A stretch of 64,000 nucleotides of DNA, taken from assembly GCA_002083405.1 (NCBI GenBank), contig LVWT01000051.1, positions 51,350 to 115,349 of the forward strand. Reading direction: 5' to 3'. Positions 14,708 to 22,943 of the stretch are shown here, one piece after another. The notes under the pieces were generated by a model that saw only the letters and a program-made list of their open reading frames with translations, did not search any database and was not told where the DNA came from. Every line of letters starts with the position of its first letter. The first letter of the stretch is position 1. The translations under genes and the position numbers were made by a program. The stretch comes from Nitrospira sp. SG-bin2. Its GTDB lineage: Bacteria > Nitrospirota > Nitrospiria > Nitrospirales > Nitrospiraceae.

Positions 14708-16195
14708 ATGAGTCAGGAACAATCCGGCCGCCGTGTGATGGCCCTCGCGCCGATGCCTCCGGAGAAGTCCGCCTATGCCTTGGCGCGCTACAGCCGGTCG
14801 CCCGACTCCATCGAAAACAGCATCACGTGGGTCCACGGCCACTCCTCGGAGAAGTTCTGGGAGCAGTTCTACTTCGACTACGGCCATGCCTCGATCGCAG
14901 ACCTGGGCCACGTCGTCGTCTGTTTTGAAGAAATCTCCGAGCTTGCAGCGATCCGGCTGGAAGACGAGCCGCTCTGGGACGGTCAGGCCAAATCCAGCCG
15001 GTACCAGAACTTTGCGTCGAGCCGATGGTATGTCCCGGGCCAGATTCGAGGCAGCGAAACCGAGGCAGTCTACGAAGGCATTCTGCGCAGCCTGTCCGAA
15101 GTCTACCGGCTGCTGCACGATCCCTTGATCGCCCATCTTTCTGAACGGGACCCCCGCCCGGAATCGATGAAGCCGGCCGACTATCAACGCACGATCGCCG
15201 CGCGCGCGTTCGACGCGACGCGCTACCTGCTTCCGCTCGCGGCCAAGACAAACGTGGGTCAAGTCGTGAGCATCCGTACGCTGGAAAAGCAGATCACCCG
15301 CTTGCTGTCGTCACAGTTGCCGGAACTGCGCGCCATCGGCGATGATTTGAAAGAGGCCTGCCGGCGCCCTCCGGTGAATGTCTGGGGGGAATTGAGCGGG
15401 CAAACCGGCGGGCTGAATGAACCCTTGGCGCCGACACTGGCGCGGCATGCGAAGGCGAGTCCCTATCAAGAGTCGGTCTATGCTGATTTGTCCCGCCATG
15501 CGAAAGATGTTTTGCGCGGGACGGGGCTTGATCAGCCCGATCGCTGGGGTGAAGTGGAGTCAGTCGAGCTGATCGATCCGCACGATCCGCTGGACGAAGT
15601 CGTCACCACGCTGCTCTATCGCGTGACGCAGGCTCCGTATCGCACGCTGATGTCGGTGGTGAAAGAATGGTCCGACAAGCAGAAGCAAGACACGATCGAA
15701 GTGGCGACGCGACAGCGAGGGCCGTACGATGAACTGATCAGAGAATTTCGCTGCGGCTACTCGTTCAATTTCGATATCCTGATGGACATCGGCGCATGGA
15801 GAGATATGCACCGCCACCGGCGATGCCAGCAGGTTCAGCAGAATTTCACGACCGTTCACGGGTACGATATTCCGCCGCCGCTTGTCGAAGCAGGATTGGA
15901 TCAAGAGTACCGGCAGGCGATGGACGCGGTGCGCCGCGATATCGAGTTGCTCAGGAAAAAGGATCAGGAAGCCTCGCTCTACGCTATCCCGTTCGGTTTC
16001 AAAGTGCGCTGTCTGTTCAAAATGGATTATGCCGAGGCGGAGTATATCGCCAGGCTCCGTTCCGGTGTGAAGGGCCATTGGTCGTACCGCACCGTTGCGT
16101 GGCAGATGAAACAGAAGCTCGCCGCGCGCTATCCTGCTCTGGGGGAACGCATCCAAGCCACGCCCCCGGATGTTGAAGACACACTGACCCGGTAG
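14708..16195 (+). CDS. ThyX-like protein with two ThyX-related halves
   Basis: ThyX makes dTMP from dUMP using FAD and methylene-tetrahydrofolate and is normally about 220-260 residues. This protein has 495 and looks like two ThyX-related halves. The first (about 20-250) has GHASIADLG at 59-67, resembling the ThyX GHESVLEH motif, then SSRYQNF and ATRYLLPL. The second (about 290-480) has EVATRQRGPYDELIREF and MHRHRRCQQVQQNF at 367-380, where a normal ThyX has RHRxxSxNxxSxR. The canonical signature is incomplete in each half, so activity is uncertain. Similar long proteins are commonly annotated as FAD-dependent thymidylate synthase. The TPR gene follows 16 bp later. Confidence 0.75.
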   Translation: MSQEQSGRRVMALAPMPPEKSAYALARYSRSPDSIENSITWVHGHSSEKFWEQFYFDYGHASIADLGHVVVCFEEISELAAIRLEDEPLWDGQAKSSRYQNFASSRWYVPGQIRGSETEAVYEGILRSLSEVYRLLHDPLIAHLSERDPRPESMKPADYQRTIAARAFDATRYLLPLAAKTNVGQVVSIRTLEKQITRLLSSQLPELRAIGDDLKEACRRPPVNVWGELSGQTGGLNEPLAPTLARHAKASPYQESVYADLSRHAKDVLRGTGLDQPDRWGEVESVELIDPHDPLDEVVTTLLYRVTQAPYRTLMSVVKEWSDKQKQDTIEVATRQRGPYDELIREFRCGYSFNFDILMDIGAWRDMHRHRRCQQVQQNFTTVHGYDIPPPLVEAGLDQEYRQAMDAVRRDIELLRKKDQEASLYAIPFGFKVRCLFKMDYAEAEYIARLRSGVKGHWSYRTVAWQMKQKLAARYPALGERIQATPPDVEDTLTR

Positions 16196-16211
16196 AAGTC
16201 TCACGCGACAC

Positions 16212-17249
16212 ATGAGCAGCCATCCGCAACAATGCGAAGCCGCAATCCTGGCGGGAGCGTGGGATACGCTCTTTGCCGAGGCCTCGGCCTGGATTGCGGA
16301 ACAGACGGGCGCCGGACCCGCGGACCCGCGCGCGTATTTTTCACAAAACATCGTCTATCTGTTGCGCGGCCGGTTCTCGGATGCCTGGAAGACACACGTC
16401 TTCTGTCTCCAGACAGAAGACGATATCGCCGCGGTCAAGGCATGGATCAATGATCTCCTCGCGCGGCATCATGACAGCAGTCTGGCGCATTTGGTCACGG
16501 GTCTCTTGTTGGCTCAGTCCGGTCAATCGGAACAGTCGGTGCAGTACTACAAGGATGCGGCAAGGCTGGATCCGCACTCTGCCTATCCCCACTACTTTCT
16601 GGCGCAAATTCATGAGCGGGCAAGTCATCTTGAAATGGCGATCAAGGAGTATAAGGAAGCAGTACGGCTCGATCCGGCGTATATGCCGGCCAGAACCAAT
16701 CTCGGGGTGGCCTATCAGGAGCAGGGCCGACTGGAGATGGCGATCAAGGAGTACCGCGAGGTCATCAAGTTATGTCCGAGCGACCCGCTGGCCCATGCCA
16801 ATCTTGGATGTGCCTTGGCCGAACAAGGCAAAATGGAACCAGCGCTGCAATCGTACAAGGAGGCGCTCAAGCTGAATCCAAAGGATGCAGAAATTCACTT
16901 TGCTCTGGGCGGCTTACACGAAACGAGGGGGCGTCTGGACCTTGCGGAGAAGTCCTATCGTGATGCGCTGGGAGCCAACGGGGAATTCGGCGCCGCGTAC
17001 TCGGCCTTGGGGTGGCTCAGTCTGAGGAAGCAGCGGATGCAGGACGCACAAGAACTGTTCAGCCGGGCCTTGAAGTGCAACGAAGAAGATCCCCGCGCCT
17101 ATCACGGCATTGCCGAACTGTATGCCCTTCGCGGCAAGCGCCAAAGCGCAATGGAAAACTACACCAAGGCGATGAACTACTATCGGGACCCCGAGAAAAG
17201 AAACCAGATCATGAATCAGCTGTTTCAGGAAGGGCAGGTGGGGGATTGA
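16212..17249 (+). CDS. Tetratricopeptide-repeat protein
   Basis: A 345-residue soluble protein with no signal peptide. From about residue 85 onward it is made of tandem 34-residue TPR units with the usual W/Y-A-G-A-P positions: for example AHLVTGLLLAQSGQSEQSVQ, EMAIKEYKEAVRLDPAYMPA, EMAIKEYREVIKLCPSDPLA and DLAEKSYRDALGANGEFGAA, seven or eight in total. TPR arrays are protein-binding scaffolds. The gene closely follows the ThyX-like gene and is probably in its operon; the partner is unknown. Confidence 0.85.
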   Translation: MSSHPQQCEAAILAGAWDTLFAEASAWIAEQTGAGPADPRAYFSQNIVYLLRGRFSDAWKTHVFCLQTEDDIAAVKAWINDLLARHHDSSLAHLVTGLLLAQSGQSEQSVQYYKDAARLDPHSAYPHYFLAQIHERASHLEMAIKEYKEAVRLDPAYMPARTNLGVAYQEQGRLEMAIKEYREVIKLCPSDPLAHANLGCALAEQGKMEPALQSYKEALKLNPKDAEIHFALGGLHETRGRLDLAEKSYRDALGANGEFGAAYSALGWLSLRKQRMQDAQELFSRALKCNEEDPRAYHGIAELYALRGKRQSAMENYTKAMNYYRDPEKRNQIMNQLFQEGQVGD

Positions 17250-17309
17250 GGGTTGGGACCAACCGAGTAGGTCCTTTGCTCGCGGAGCCCCCACGATGAA
17301 ACGGTGGTC

Positions 17310-17541
17310 GCTCGACGCGCGCAGTCAGACCTCACTCGATTGGTCCCACAGGTTCGGAAGAGAGGAAATAAATGTGCGCAGTCGAAGAACAACGCCTCAG
17401 CCACTTTTGGTGAGGGAAGAAAGAAGCTCGACGCGCGCAGTCAGGCCCCACTCATTTGGTCCCATAGGGTCGGTAGAGAGGAAATAAACGCGAGCAGTGG
17501 AAGGACCAATGCCTGCCGAACTCTTCAGGGGAGAGTACGAG
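17310..17541. repeat. Two tandem 116-bp repeat units
   Basis: Units at 17310-17425 and 17426-17541 both open with GCTCGACGCGCGCAGTCAG and share TTGGTCCCA and AGAGAGGAAATAAA at matching offsets. The first 85 bp are about three-quarters identical and the ends diverge. A small palindrome (GGTTGG-GA-CCAACC, 17251-17264) lies just before the pair. There is no gene in the 17250-17549 spacer. Confidence 0.7.
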
Positions 17542-17549
17542 GGATGTTC

Positions 17550-17819
17550 TTACAATTCGCGGATGGCGCCCTGGAGGACGGTAATCTGAGTCACCGGGTC
17601 GCCCGATGATCTGAGTTCCGTACGGATCTGATCCTTGAGATAAGATGAATAGCCGATGCGGTCGACGAGGAGTTCGAGGAATCGTTCTGCCGGCAACAGG
17701 CTCTGGCCCTTGAGTTCTTCCACTGTCTCATCGCTCACCGGCACATAGGTGCTGCCGATGTGGAAGACCACATTGTAGTACTGCCCCTTGCCGATGCGCT
17801 CGAATCGTAGACCTTTCAC
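17550..17819 (-). CDS. Small conserved-looking hypothetical protein
   Basis: An 89-residue protein starting with GTG, behind a strong ribosome-binding site (AAGGAGGAATTCG). The N-terminal half is beta-rich (GLRFERIGKGQYYNVVFHIG, STYVPVSDETVEEL). The C-terminal half is helical (AERFLELLVDRIGYSSYLKDQ). It has no Cys, no signal peptide and no membrane segment. I do not recognise it. It is divergent from the helicase-like gene at 17998. Confidence 0.7.
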   Translation of the reverse strand: MKGLRFERIGKGQYYNVVFHIGSTYVPVSDETVEELKGQSLLPAERFLELLVDRIGYSSYLKDQIRTELRSSGDPVTQITVLQGAIREL

Positions 17820-17997
17820 CGAATTCCTCCTTAAAAGCTGCTGAGCTGGCCATTCTAGACAAGTTGTGGTTGTGAAGACAAGGGCGCTCTGTGGGCTCTG
17901 GCGATACGTCTGCGACGCGGCCCATGCGGTAGACAGCTGTGCCGGCGGGCTTTATCATGCGCGTCATGTGCCGTGGACTATTAGTGTTTGAGCCATC

Positions 17998-19452
17998 ATG
18001 ACAGCCAAAGAGCTCATAGAATTATGGGTCGCCCGGCTTGAAGCGGAACGGCAACAGATCATCGATGCCGGGCAGGATGTTGCGTTTACGGCAACAGAGG
18101 GCCGGCTTGTTCAAGCGATCGGGGGGCTTCACCTGTACGAGTTTCTCGTACCCCCTGGAATATCGTTATCGGTCGACCTGCCTTTGTCCATCGTCACCTC
18201 CGACGAGATGGATCCGACCGAAGGGATCGTTCTGCGCCAGAAGGGCAGCGCGCTCCTTGTGCAGGTCATCGATTCCCTCGGAGCCTCGACGCCTTCCGTC
18301 ACACTGATCCCAGACCGGGCCGGACTCCTGAGCACGTCGGTTACCCGGTTGAAGGAGATGGCCGCAAAGGCCGATGCGCAGAGTCTTGGTCTCTCCGAGC
18401 GCGTAGTTCCTTGGCTTGCCTCATCGGAAGATGCGTCGAAGATGCCATCCTCTGCGTCGTCGGTTCTCACGACTCTGTGGTCGGAAGATCAGGCGCAGCG
18501 CCGTCACAAGCTGGCCAGCCTGGCGATGGAGCTGATTCGCGCCAACAAGCGTATTTTGCTGATCAGTCCCGATCATGAAGAATCTGACGACATCGTCGGC
18601 ATGATCGCCCGTACGATGAAAGCCGGGGGCCTCAACTACAAGACGTGGCTCAGCCGGTATGAAATGCCGATGACATCGCAGAGTCACGGCATCGATCTTC
18701 ACGAGTTGGGCTTCGAGGCGCAAATGCATCAGTTTTATGCCAGGTCTCAAACGGAGAAAGCATCCCTGCGGCGCAAATACGAGCGGTTCCGGGAACTGGC
18801 GCCCTTTCTGGCCGGCAAGGCCCAGAAACAAAAAGACCTGGACGAAGTTCGTTTACTTGAATGGCGTCTGGTCACCCAGTTGAGGGATGTGCAGGCGAAA
18901 CTTGCCGAGGTTGACGCGACTCTGGCCGAATACGAGAACCTCACGCTGTTTCAGCGGCTCACGATGCAGACGGTCGGAAAGAATGTGGAATCACTCACGC
19001 AATACCGTACGCTCTATCAGCAGCAGATCGACGGGTTGAACCAGGAGCTTGATGTGGCCAAAGGCCGCATTCGGCAACTGGTTCCAGAAGCGGCTGTTCC
19101 AAGGGAACTGCGTCAGGAAGCCGAGGATCTCAAAGAAGCGGTCACCAAGTTGGGCGGAACGAAAAAGATCCGCGAGTTGCTGGCCGCCGAAGCGGATCCG
19201 AACCGCCAGGCGTTCATTCAAAACCGCCGGCTGGTGGCGGCCACGCCCGTTCGGGTGGCAAGCGACCCGCTCTTCAACCGCGTGCGGTTCGATGTGCTGA
19301 TCGCCGATGAAGCGCCACGAATCGGCGCCGCCTCGCTGCTGGCCGCATCCGGCTTGGCGCGCGAACGGATTATCATGAGCGGAGACCTTCGTGAGATTGC
19401 TGCGGCAGGTTGCTGGACGGCGTACGACGCATCAGTTCAGGCGGGTGGATAG
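17998..19452 (+). CDS. Degenerate SF1 helicase-like protein with coiled coil
   Basis: A 484-residue protein. The C-terminal segment FDVLIADEAPRIGAASLLAASGLARERIIMSGD (about 431-463) matches helicase motifs II and III of UPF1/DNA2-type superfamily 1 proteins (DEAxR... then a GD strand). The strand KRILLISPDHEESDDIVGMI (about 183-202) matches motif Ia. The place for a Walker A P-loop (about 155-175) has no GxxGxGKT, and the protein stops soon after motif III, so the second RecA domain is missing. A long charged coiled coil occupies about 245-395. It is probably not an active helicase; it may be a remnant or a repurposed scaffold. Confidence 0.6.
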   Translation: MTAKELIELWVARLEAERQQIIDAGQDVAFTATEGRLVQAIGGLHLYEFLVPPGISLSVDLPLSIVTSDEMDPTEGIVLRQKGSALLVQVIDSLGASTPSVTLIPDRAGLLSTSVTRLKEMAAKADAQSLGLSERVVPWLASSEDASKMPSSASSVLTTLWSEDQAQRRHKLASLAMELIRANKRILLISPDHEESDDIVGMIARTMKAGGLNYKTWLSRYEMPMTSQSHGIDLHELGFEAQMHQFYARSQTEKASLRRKYERFRELAPFLAGKAQKQKDLDEVRLLEWRLVTQLRDVQAKLAEVDATLAEYENLTLFQRLTMQTVGKNVESLTQYRTLYQQQIDGLNQELDVAKGRIRQLVPEAAVPRELRQEAEDLKEAVTKLGGTKKIRELLAAEADPNRQAFIQNRRLVAATPVRVASDPLFNRVRFDVLIADEAPRIGAASLLAASGLARERIIMSGDLREIAAAGCWTAYDASVQAGG

Positions 19453-19545
19453 GGCTAAAGATTGTGTCTCTCTTCGCTTGACGGAACTCGTGACAATTCA
19501 GGATAATCCACCTTCTTCGTAGTTCTGGAATTTCCGGAATCCCTG

Positions 19546-19668
19546 AGGTTGCTCAAAATGGTTTCCAACAAGGCCGCAAGGAGCGCCGACCTCGAAGCGT
19601 ACTCTTCATCGGTACGTTGAGAGGGATGGGCGACTGAGAACGCTGTTGGAAGGCATTTTCAGCAACCG
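19546..19668 (-). repeat. Dispersed 120-bp inverted-end repeat, copy A
   Basis: Read on the minus strand, this copy begins GGTTGCTGAAAATG and ends CATTTTGAGCAACC. It shares the internal words CAGCGTTCTC, CTCAACGTACCG, CGTACGC-like and GCGGCCTTG with copies at 51752 and 53367. It lies between the helicase-like gene and tRNA-Leu. It is the most diverged of the three. Confidence 0.7.
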
Positions 19669-19673
19669 ATTAT

Positions 19674-19760
19674 GCCGAAGTGGCGGAACTGGCAGACGCA
19701 CTAGATTCAGGGTCTAGCGCCCTCACGGGTGTCCGGGTTCAAATCCCGGCTTCGGCACCA
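19674..19760 (+). tRNA. tRNA-Leu(CAG)
   Basis: The acceptor stem GCCGAAG pairs with CTTCGGC and is followed by an encoded CCA. The anticodon stem CTAGA/TCTAG closes the 7-base loop TTCAGGG, giving anticodon CAG. A long variable arm, typical of class II Leu tRNAs, follows (GCGCCCTCACGGGTGT), and the T arm carries GGTTCAAATCC. The gene is intact. Its 3' end is the attachment site of the adjoining island. Confidence 0.97.
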
Positions 19761-19761
19761 C
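19744..19761 (+). repeat. Attachment site attL in tRNA-Leu
   Basis: TCCCGGCTTCGGCACCAC, the last 17 bases of tRNA-Leu plus one, is repeated exactly at 27827-27844. An integrase gene starts 85 bp downstream. This is the standard signature of tyrosine-recombinase integration at a tRNA 3' end. Confidence 0.9.
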
Positions 19762-19845
19762 AACACTTAATCACCGCTCCCACACAGGGATTTCAGCGAT
19801 TGACAGCGCCCGGCAAGCCTTCTGGCTACACCGCTGGAGGCTGCT

Positions 19846-21528
19846 GTGGCTACACTTTTTCGCCGGTCCCGACAGGAAAAAGTTCCCCGTTGGTATTCTC
19901 GCTTCATCATTCCCAATGACCTCCGTCCCTTCCTCCGCCGCCGTGAGATTCTGAAAAGCCTTGGCAACGTGTCTTACTCTGAGGCATCTTTACGGGCTGC
20001 GGTCTGGGAAGGCCGCATTGCGTCCTTGCTCCTCCGTGTTCGCCGCCATCGGGACACCATGAACCGAGAAGAGATTCAGAAACTCGCGCAACAGTGGCTC
20101 GCTGAAACGCTCGAAGCTGTCGAGGAAAGTTGCCTGTCGGCATCTCCGAGCGACGATGAGCGGGAGGCACTGGACCTCGCTTTGTCTGACGCACTGGAAG
20201 CGGCGGAGTACCAACTTCTCAACAATGACTTCTCCAAGATAGAAGGCGAAGCCGATGAACTGTTACACGCCCACGGACACACTCTGCCCAAAGAAACGGA
20301 GGTCTACCGCCGCCTCTGCCGAGAACTGCTGAAGGTGAAACAAACCGCCCTCAAGGCCGAAATGAACTGGCGTGAGGGAAACTACTGGAAGCAGGATTCC
20401 CTCATGCCCGCAGTTCTACCGCCTGTCCGTCCCGATAGTGGTTTTGAGCTTTGCGCGTCCGTTCTCCTGTCCGTTGCTCGGAAGGCGTATCTCAAAGACT
20501 TTGAGCGCCGTGCGCCCGGTACGCTCCTCGCCAAGACAAACGTGCTTAACCGCTTCATGGAAATTGTTGGGGACAAGGATCTTCACTCCATCACAGATCA
20601 AGACTGCCTGCACTATCGGAACACGTTGGCCAAACTCCCCGCTCACATGACCAAGCGGTTTCCAGGGAAGACAGCCGCACAGGTCCTTGTAGAGGTTGAG
20701 GGAAAAGAAGGTATTGAGCGTCTCTCGTTGCAGACGGTCAATCAGGACCTCACGCACCTTCGCCATTTCTTCGGATGGGCCATAGCGAAACCACGCCGCC
20801 ACATCACGGAGAATCCGGTTGAGGGCCTTTTCTATGAGGCTGTCGAGTCGAAACAATATGAGACGTTCACCGATGAAGAAGTAAATCGCATCTTTACCAG
20901 CAAGGAGTACACGGACCAACTCAACAAGAAACAGTATGGTCGATATTGGCTACCGCTGATTCTCCTGTACTCCGGCGCACGCCGTGAGGAAATAGCAAAC
21001 CTCGCCGTTGCCGACCTGAAAACGGAGCAAGGTCTACACTACTTCGACATTGCCCCAGACGCAGCAAGGGGCCGCCGATTGAAGAACAAGGCCAGTAAGA
21101 GGCGTGTCCCCATCCATTCGCACCTTGTGGAACTGGGGCTACTGCACTACGTGAAGCAACGGCGGGCTACGGGGGAGCAGTTGTTATTCTCAAAACGAAG
21201 GAATGCGGGCAAGGGCAGGGAGACGGTAGGTGATGGGGTTGGAAAGTGGCTGGCGCGTCTGCTCGTCAAGGAAGGGATCGAGGGCAAGAAATCTCTACAC
21301 TCATGCCGCCCCACAGTCACAACGAAACTCTACGAGGCGGGTGTAGACGGAGAGACCCGACGCGAACTACTGGGGCATAGCGGAAAAGACGTGCACGAGC
21401 AAGTCTACCTCCGCCCGCCCCTCCAATCGCTGTGCCTCCATCTGGAAAAGCTAAACTTTCGCCCTCTCCTCAAGGGCCTACCTCGATATCGGTCTAGACC
21501 TGGCTCACACAAAGCCGGGTTTGAATAG
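19846..21528 (+). CDS. Tyrosine-recombinase integrase of the island
   Basis: A 560-residue integrase with a long N-terminal part. It opens with a basic block (LFRRSRQEKVPRWYSRFIIP) like the DUF6538 start of many island integrases, then a helical region, a core-binding domain (about 200-325) and the catalytic domain (about 345-540). Catalytic residues are visible: Arg in SGARREEIANL, HxxR in LHSCRP, the second His in LLGHSGKD and Tyr in EQVYLRP. It sits at the tRNA end of the island and should catalyse integration and excision between the 18-bp repeats. The start agrees with the basic N-terminus. No frameshift is visible. Confidence 0.93.
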   Translation: MATLFRRSRQEKVPRWYSRFIIPNDLRPFLRRREILKSLGNVSYSEASLRAAVWEGRIASLLLRVRRHRDTMNREEIQKLAQQWLAETLEAVEESCLSASPSDDEREALDLALSDALEAAEYQLLNNDFSKIEGEADELLHAHGHTLPKETEVYRRLCRELLKVKQTALKAEMNWREGNYWKQDSLMPAVLPPVRPDSGFELCASVLLSVARKAYLKDFERRAPGTLLAKTNVLNRFMEIVGDKDLHSITDQDCLHYRNTLAKLPAHMTKRFPGKTAAQVLVEVEGKEGIERLSLQTVNQDLTHLRHFFGWAIAKPRRHITENPVEGLFYEAVESKQYETFTDEEVNRIFTSKEYTDQLNKKQYGRYWLPLILLYSGARREEIANLAVADLKTEQGLHYFDIAPDAARGRRLKNKASKRRVPIHSHLVELGLLHYVKQRRATGEQLLFSKRRNAGKGRETVGDGVGKWLARLLVKEGIEGKKSLHSCRPTVTTKLYEAGVDGETRRELLGHSGKDVHEQVYLRPPLQSLCLHLEKLNFRPLLKGLPRYRSRPGSHKAGFE

Positions 21529-21532
21529 TTAT

Positions 21533-21548
21533 GCTTAAACACTTAAGC
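21533..21548 (+). terminator. Hairpin after the integrase
   Basis: GCTTAA-ACAC-TTAAGC is a perfect 6-bp stem with a 4-base loop, five bases after the integrase stop codon. It is followed by AGTAAAAAGCC and not by a T-run, so it is a weak or non-canonical terminator, or an mRNA-end hairpin. Confidence 0.4.
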
Positions 21549-21721
21549 AGTAAAAAGCCTGAAAACATCATACCCCTTCATTGACATCAAAAAGCGATAC
21601 ATGCTACTCCGAATGCGCGGGTGAGAAAGTTTGAGTCTAGTGGGCTAACCGATCTTCTGTAGAGCGGGTGGAAGACGCTCTTACGGCGGGAGCAATCCCG
21701 CTCCCAGAAAGGAGACGCCCT

Positions 21722-21862
21722 ATGGACGGAAGAACTTCTTCTCGCCCTGAGGACGAAGTGGTGTACACGCGGTACATCACCCTCAGGAACGGAAAGCGGC
21801 TCTACGCTTCCATGTACGGACTTAATGCATTCCGCATTATTGTCCGACGGAAGAAACGCTAG
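21722..21862 (+). CDS. Small basic island protein
   Basis: 46 residues from the ATG at 21722, which has a good ribosome-binding site (AAAGGAGACGCCCT). The longer frame from 21668 lacks one. The protein is basic and beta-rich: VVYTRYITLRNGKRLYASMYG, then LNAFRIIVRRKKR. Short proteins of this type with a KRLYAxxYGLxAF core occur in mobile elements and may be excisionase-like or DNA-binding, but I cannot assign a family. It follows the integrase on the same strand. Confidence 0.6.
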   Translation: MDGRTSSRPEDEVVYTRYITLRNGKRLYASMYGLNAFRIIVRRKKR

Positions 21863-22093
21863 AGCAGCTTAACAAGGACAGCCTCCCCTATGAGCCGCCA
21901 AGTTCAGCGGGGAGGTTGCTCCTCTTTCCAGCCTCTTTTTAATCGTCCAAACGACTCAAGTCAACAGAGTTCAACAAAGATTCGCCTTGTAGGATCAACG
22001 TGGAAATTGTCCAGGTTGGTTTCAAGTGGCATAACACGGAAAATACTCTGCTGCTACGGGGGGTTATCGATACTACTTCCCTCAAACTGCGGC

Positions 22094-22107
22094 GGTTCAA
22101 TTGAACC
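22094..22107. promoter_or_regulatory. 14-bp perfect palindrome, possible operator
   Basis: GGTTCAATTGAACC is a perfect palindrome. A further half site TTGAACC follows about 16 bp later. It lies in the spacer between the small plus-strand gene and the 3' end of the ParB-like gene. It could be an operator or a binding site for the island's ParB-like protein, or part of a bidirectional terminator. Confidence 0.4.
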
Positions 22108-22136
22108 CCCTCAAGTGTTGAACCGCACACACGTCC

Positions 22137-22943
22137 TCAAAAGTCTGCCTCACACTCCTCCGTCACTGCCCGCCGCTGAATCTCCGCAGCAACTGCCCGT
22201 GCTCCTGCCGGATCGTAGCGGAGGAAGGCATCGGCGAAGATTTGCGGGTGCTGTGAGGGCAACCCCTTGAAGTGTCGTGCGAGCGCTTGCGCCCACTCCT
22301 TCGCCTTCACGGCCTTCCATCCATCACCCGCTCCCTCAGCCGCTCTTGTATTGAGTAATCGCTTCACGTTCTCCCACGTCCAGCTTTCCACCGCAGCCGA
22401 CGGCCATTGTTCCCGCACCCGCTGCCGGGCTTGGTCCATGTTGTGAATCGTTCCCTTGCTCACGGTGGTAGCGTGATTAATCTGCCGGAAGGGTAAGCCA
22501 AGAAGCAGCATTCTCCAGGCTGCCTCTTTCTTGTCCTCAGTGGACAAGTTGAGTTTGTCTGGCGCGTTACTCTCCACGGTGAACCGGAAGGCGTCTTCAA
22601 GACTCCCCTCGAAGACATTCACCGGAACATGTGTCCTTCGTCCGCCCGCCTGCTGGTACGCTTTCAATCGGTGGTGCCCGTCCAAACAGTACCAGGCCCC
22701 GCCTACCTTCATCACCACAATCGGGTCAAGTTCCCCCTTCGCCTGGAGTGCTCGTTTCAATTCGGCGTGGTGCTTGGCGCTTGCCGCAGTGCTGAAGGCG
22801 GCTTGCCGAGGTTGAAAGACAGCCTCAACCGTCTTGATCTTCTGAATCGGCAACCGGCGCAGCTTGCGCTCTTGGTCCGTGAGCGTGTCTACGCCGCGTT
22901 GCTTCAGGGTTTGAAAGACGCTGTGCCAGTCGTTGTGTTGCAT
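22137..22943 (-). CDS. ParB/Srx-like nuclease-domain protein
   Basis: 268 residues from the ATG at 22943. The ParB-N/sulfiredoxin fold is visible at about 60-125: LKRALQAKGELDPIVVMKV then WYCLDGHHRLKAYQQAG, where DGHHRxxA is the ParB box-II signature (GERRxRA in classical ParB). A helical region with a helix-turn-helix-like segment follows (LPFRQINHATTVSKGTIHNMDQARQRV). The longer frame up to 23096 overlaps the preceding gene more deeply. The 5' end overlaps that gene by 40 bp, suggesting coupling. The DGHHR variant is common in phage and island ParB-like proteins that act as transcription regulators or CTP-binding switches and not as chromosome partitioners. Confidence 0.8.
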   Translation of the reverse strand: MQHNDWHSVFQTLKQRGVDTLTDQERKLRRLPIQKIKTVEAVFQPRQAAFSTAASAKHHAELKRALQAKGELDPIVVMKVGGAWYCLDGHHRLKAYQQAGGRRTHVPVNVFEGSLEDAFRFTVESNAPDKLNLSTEDKKEAAWRMLLLGLPFRQINHATTVSKGTIHNMDQARQRVREQWPSAAVESWTWENVKRLLNTRAAEGAGDGWKAVKAKEWAQALARHFKGLPSQHPQIFADAFLRYDPAGARAVAAEIQRRAVTEECEADF

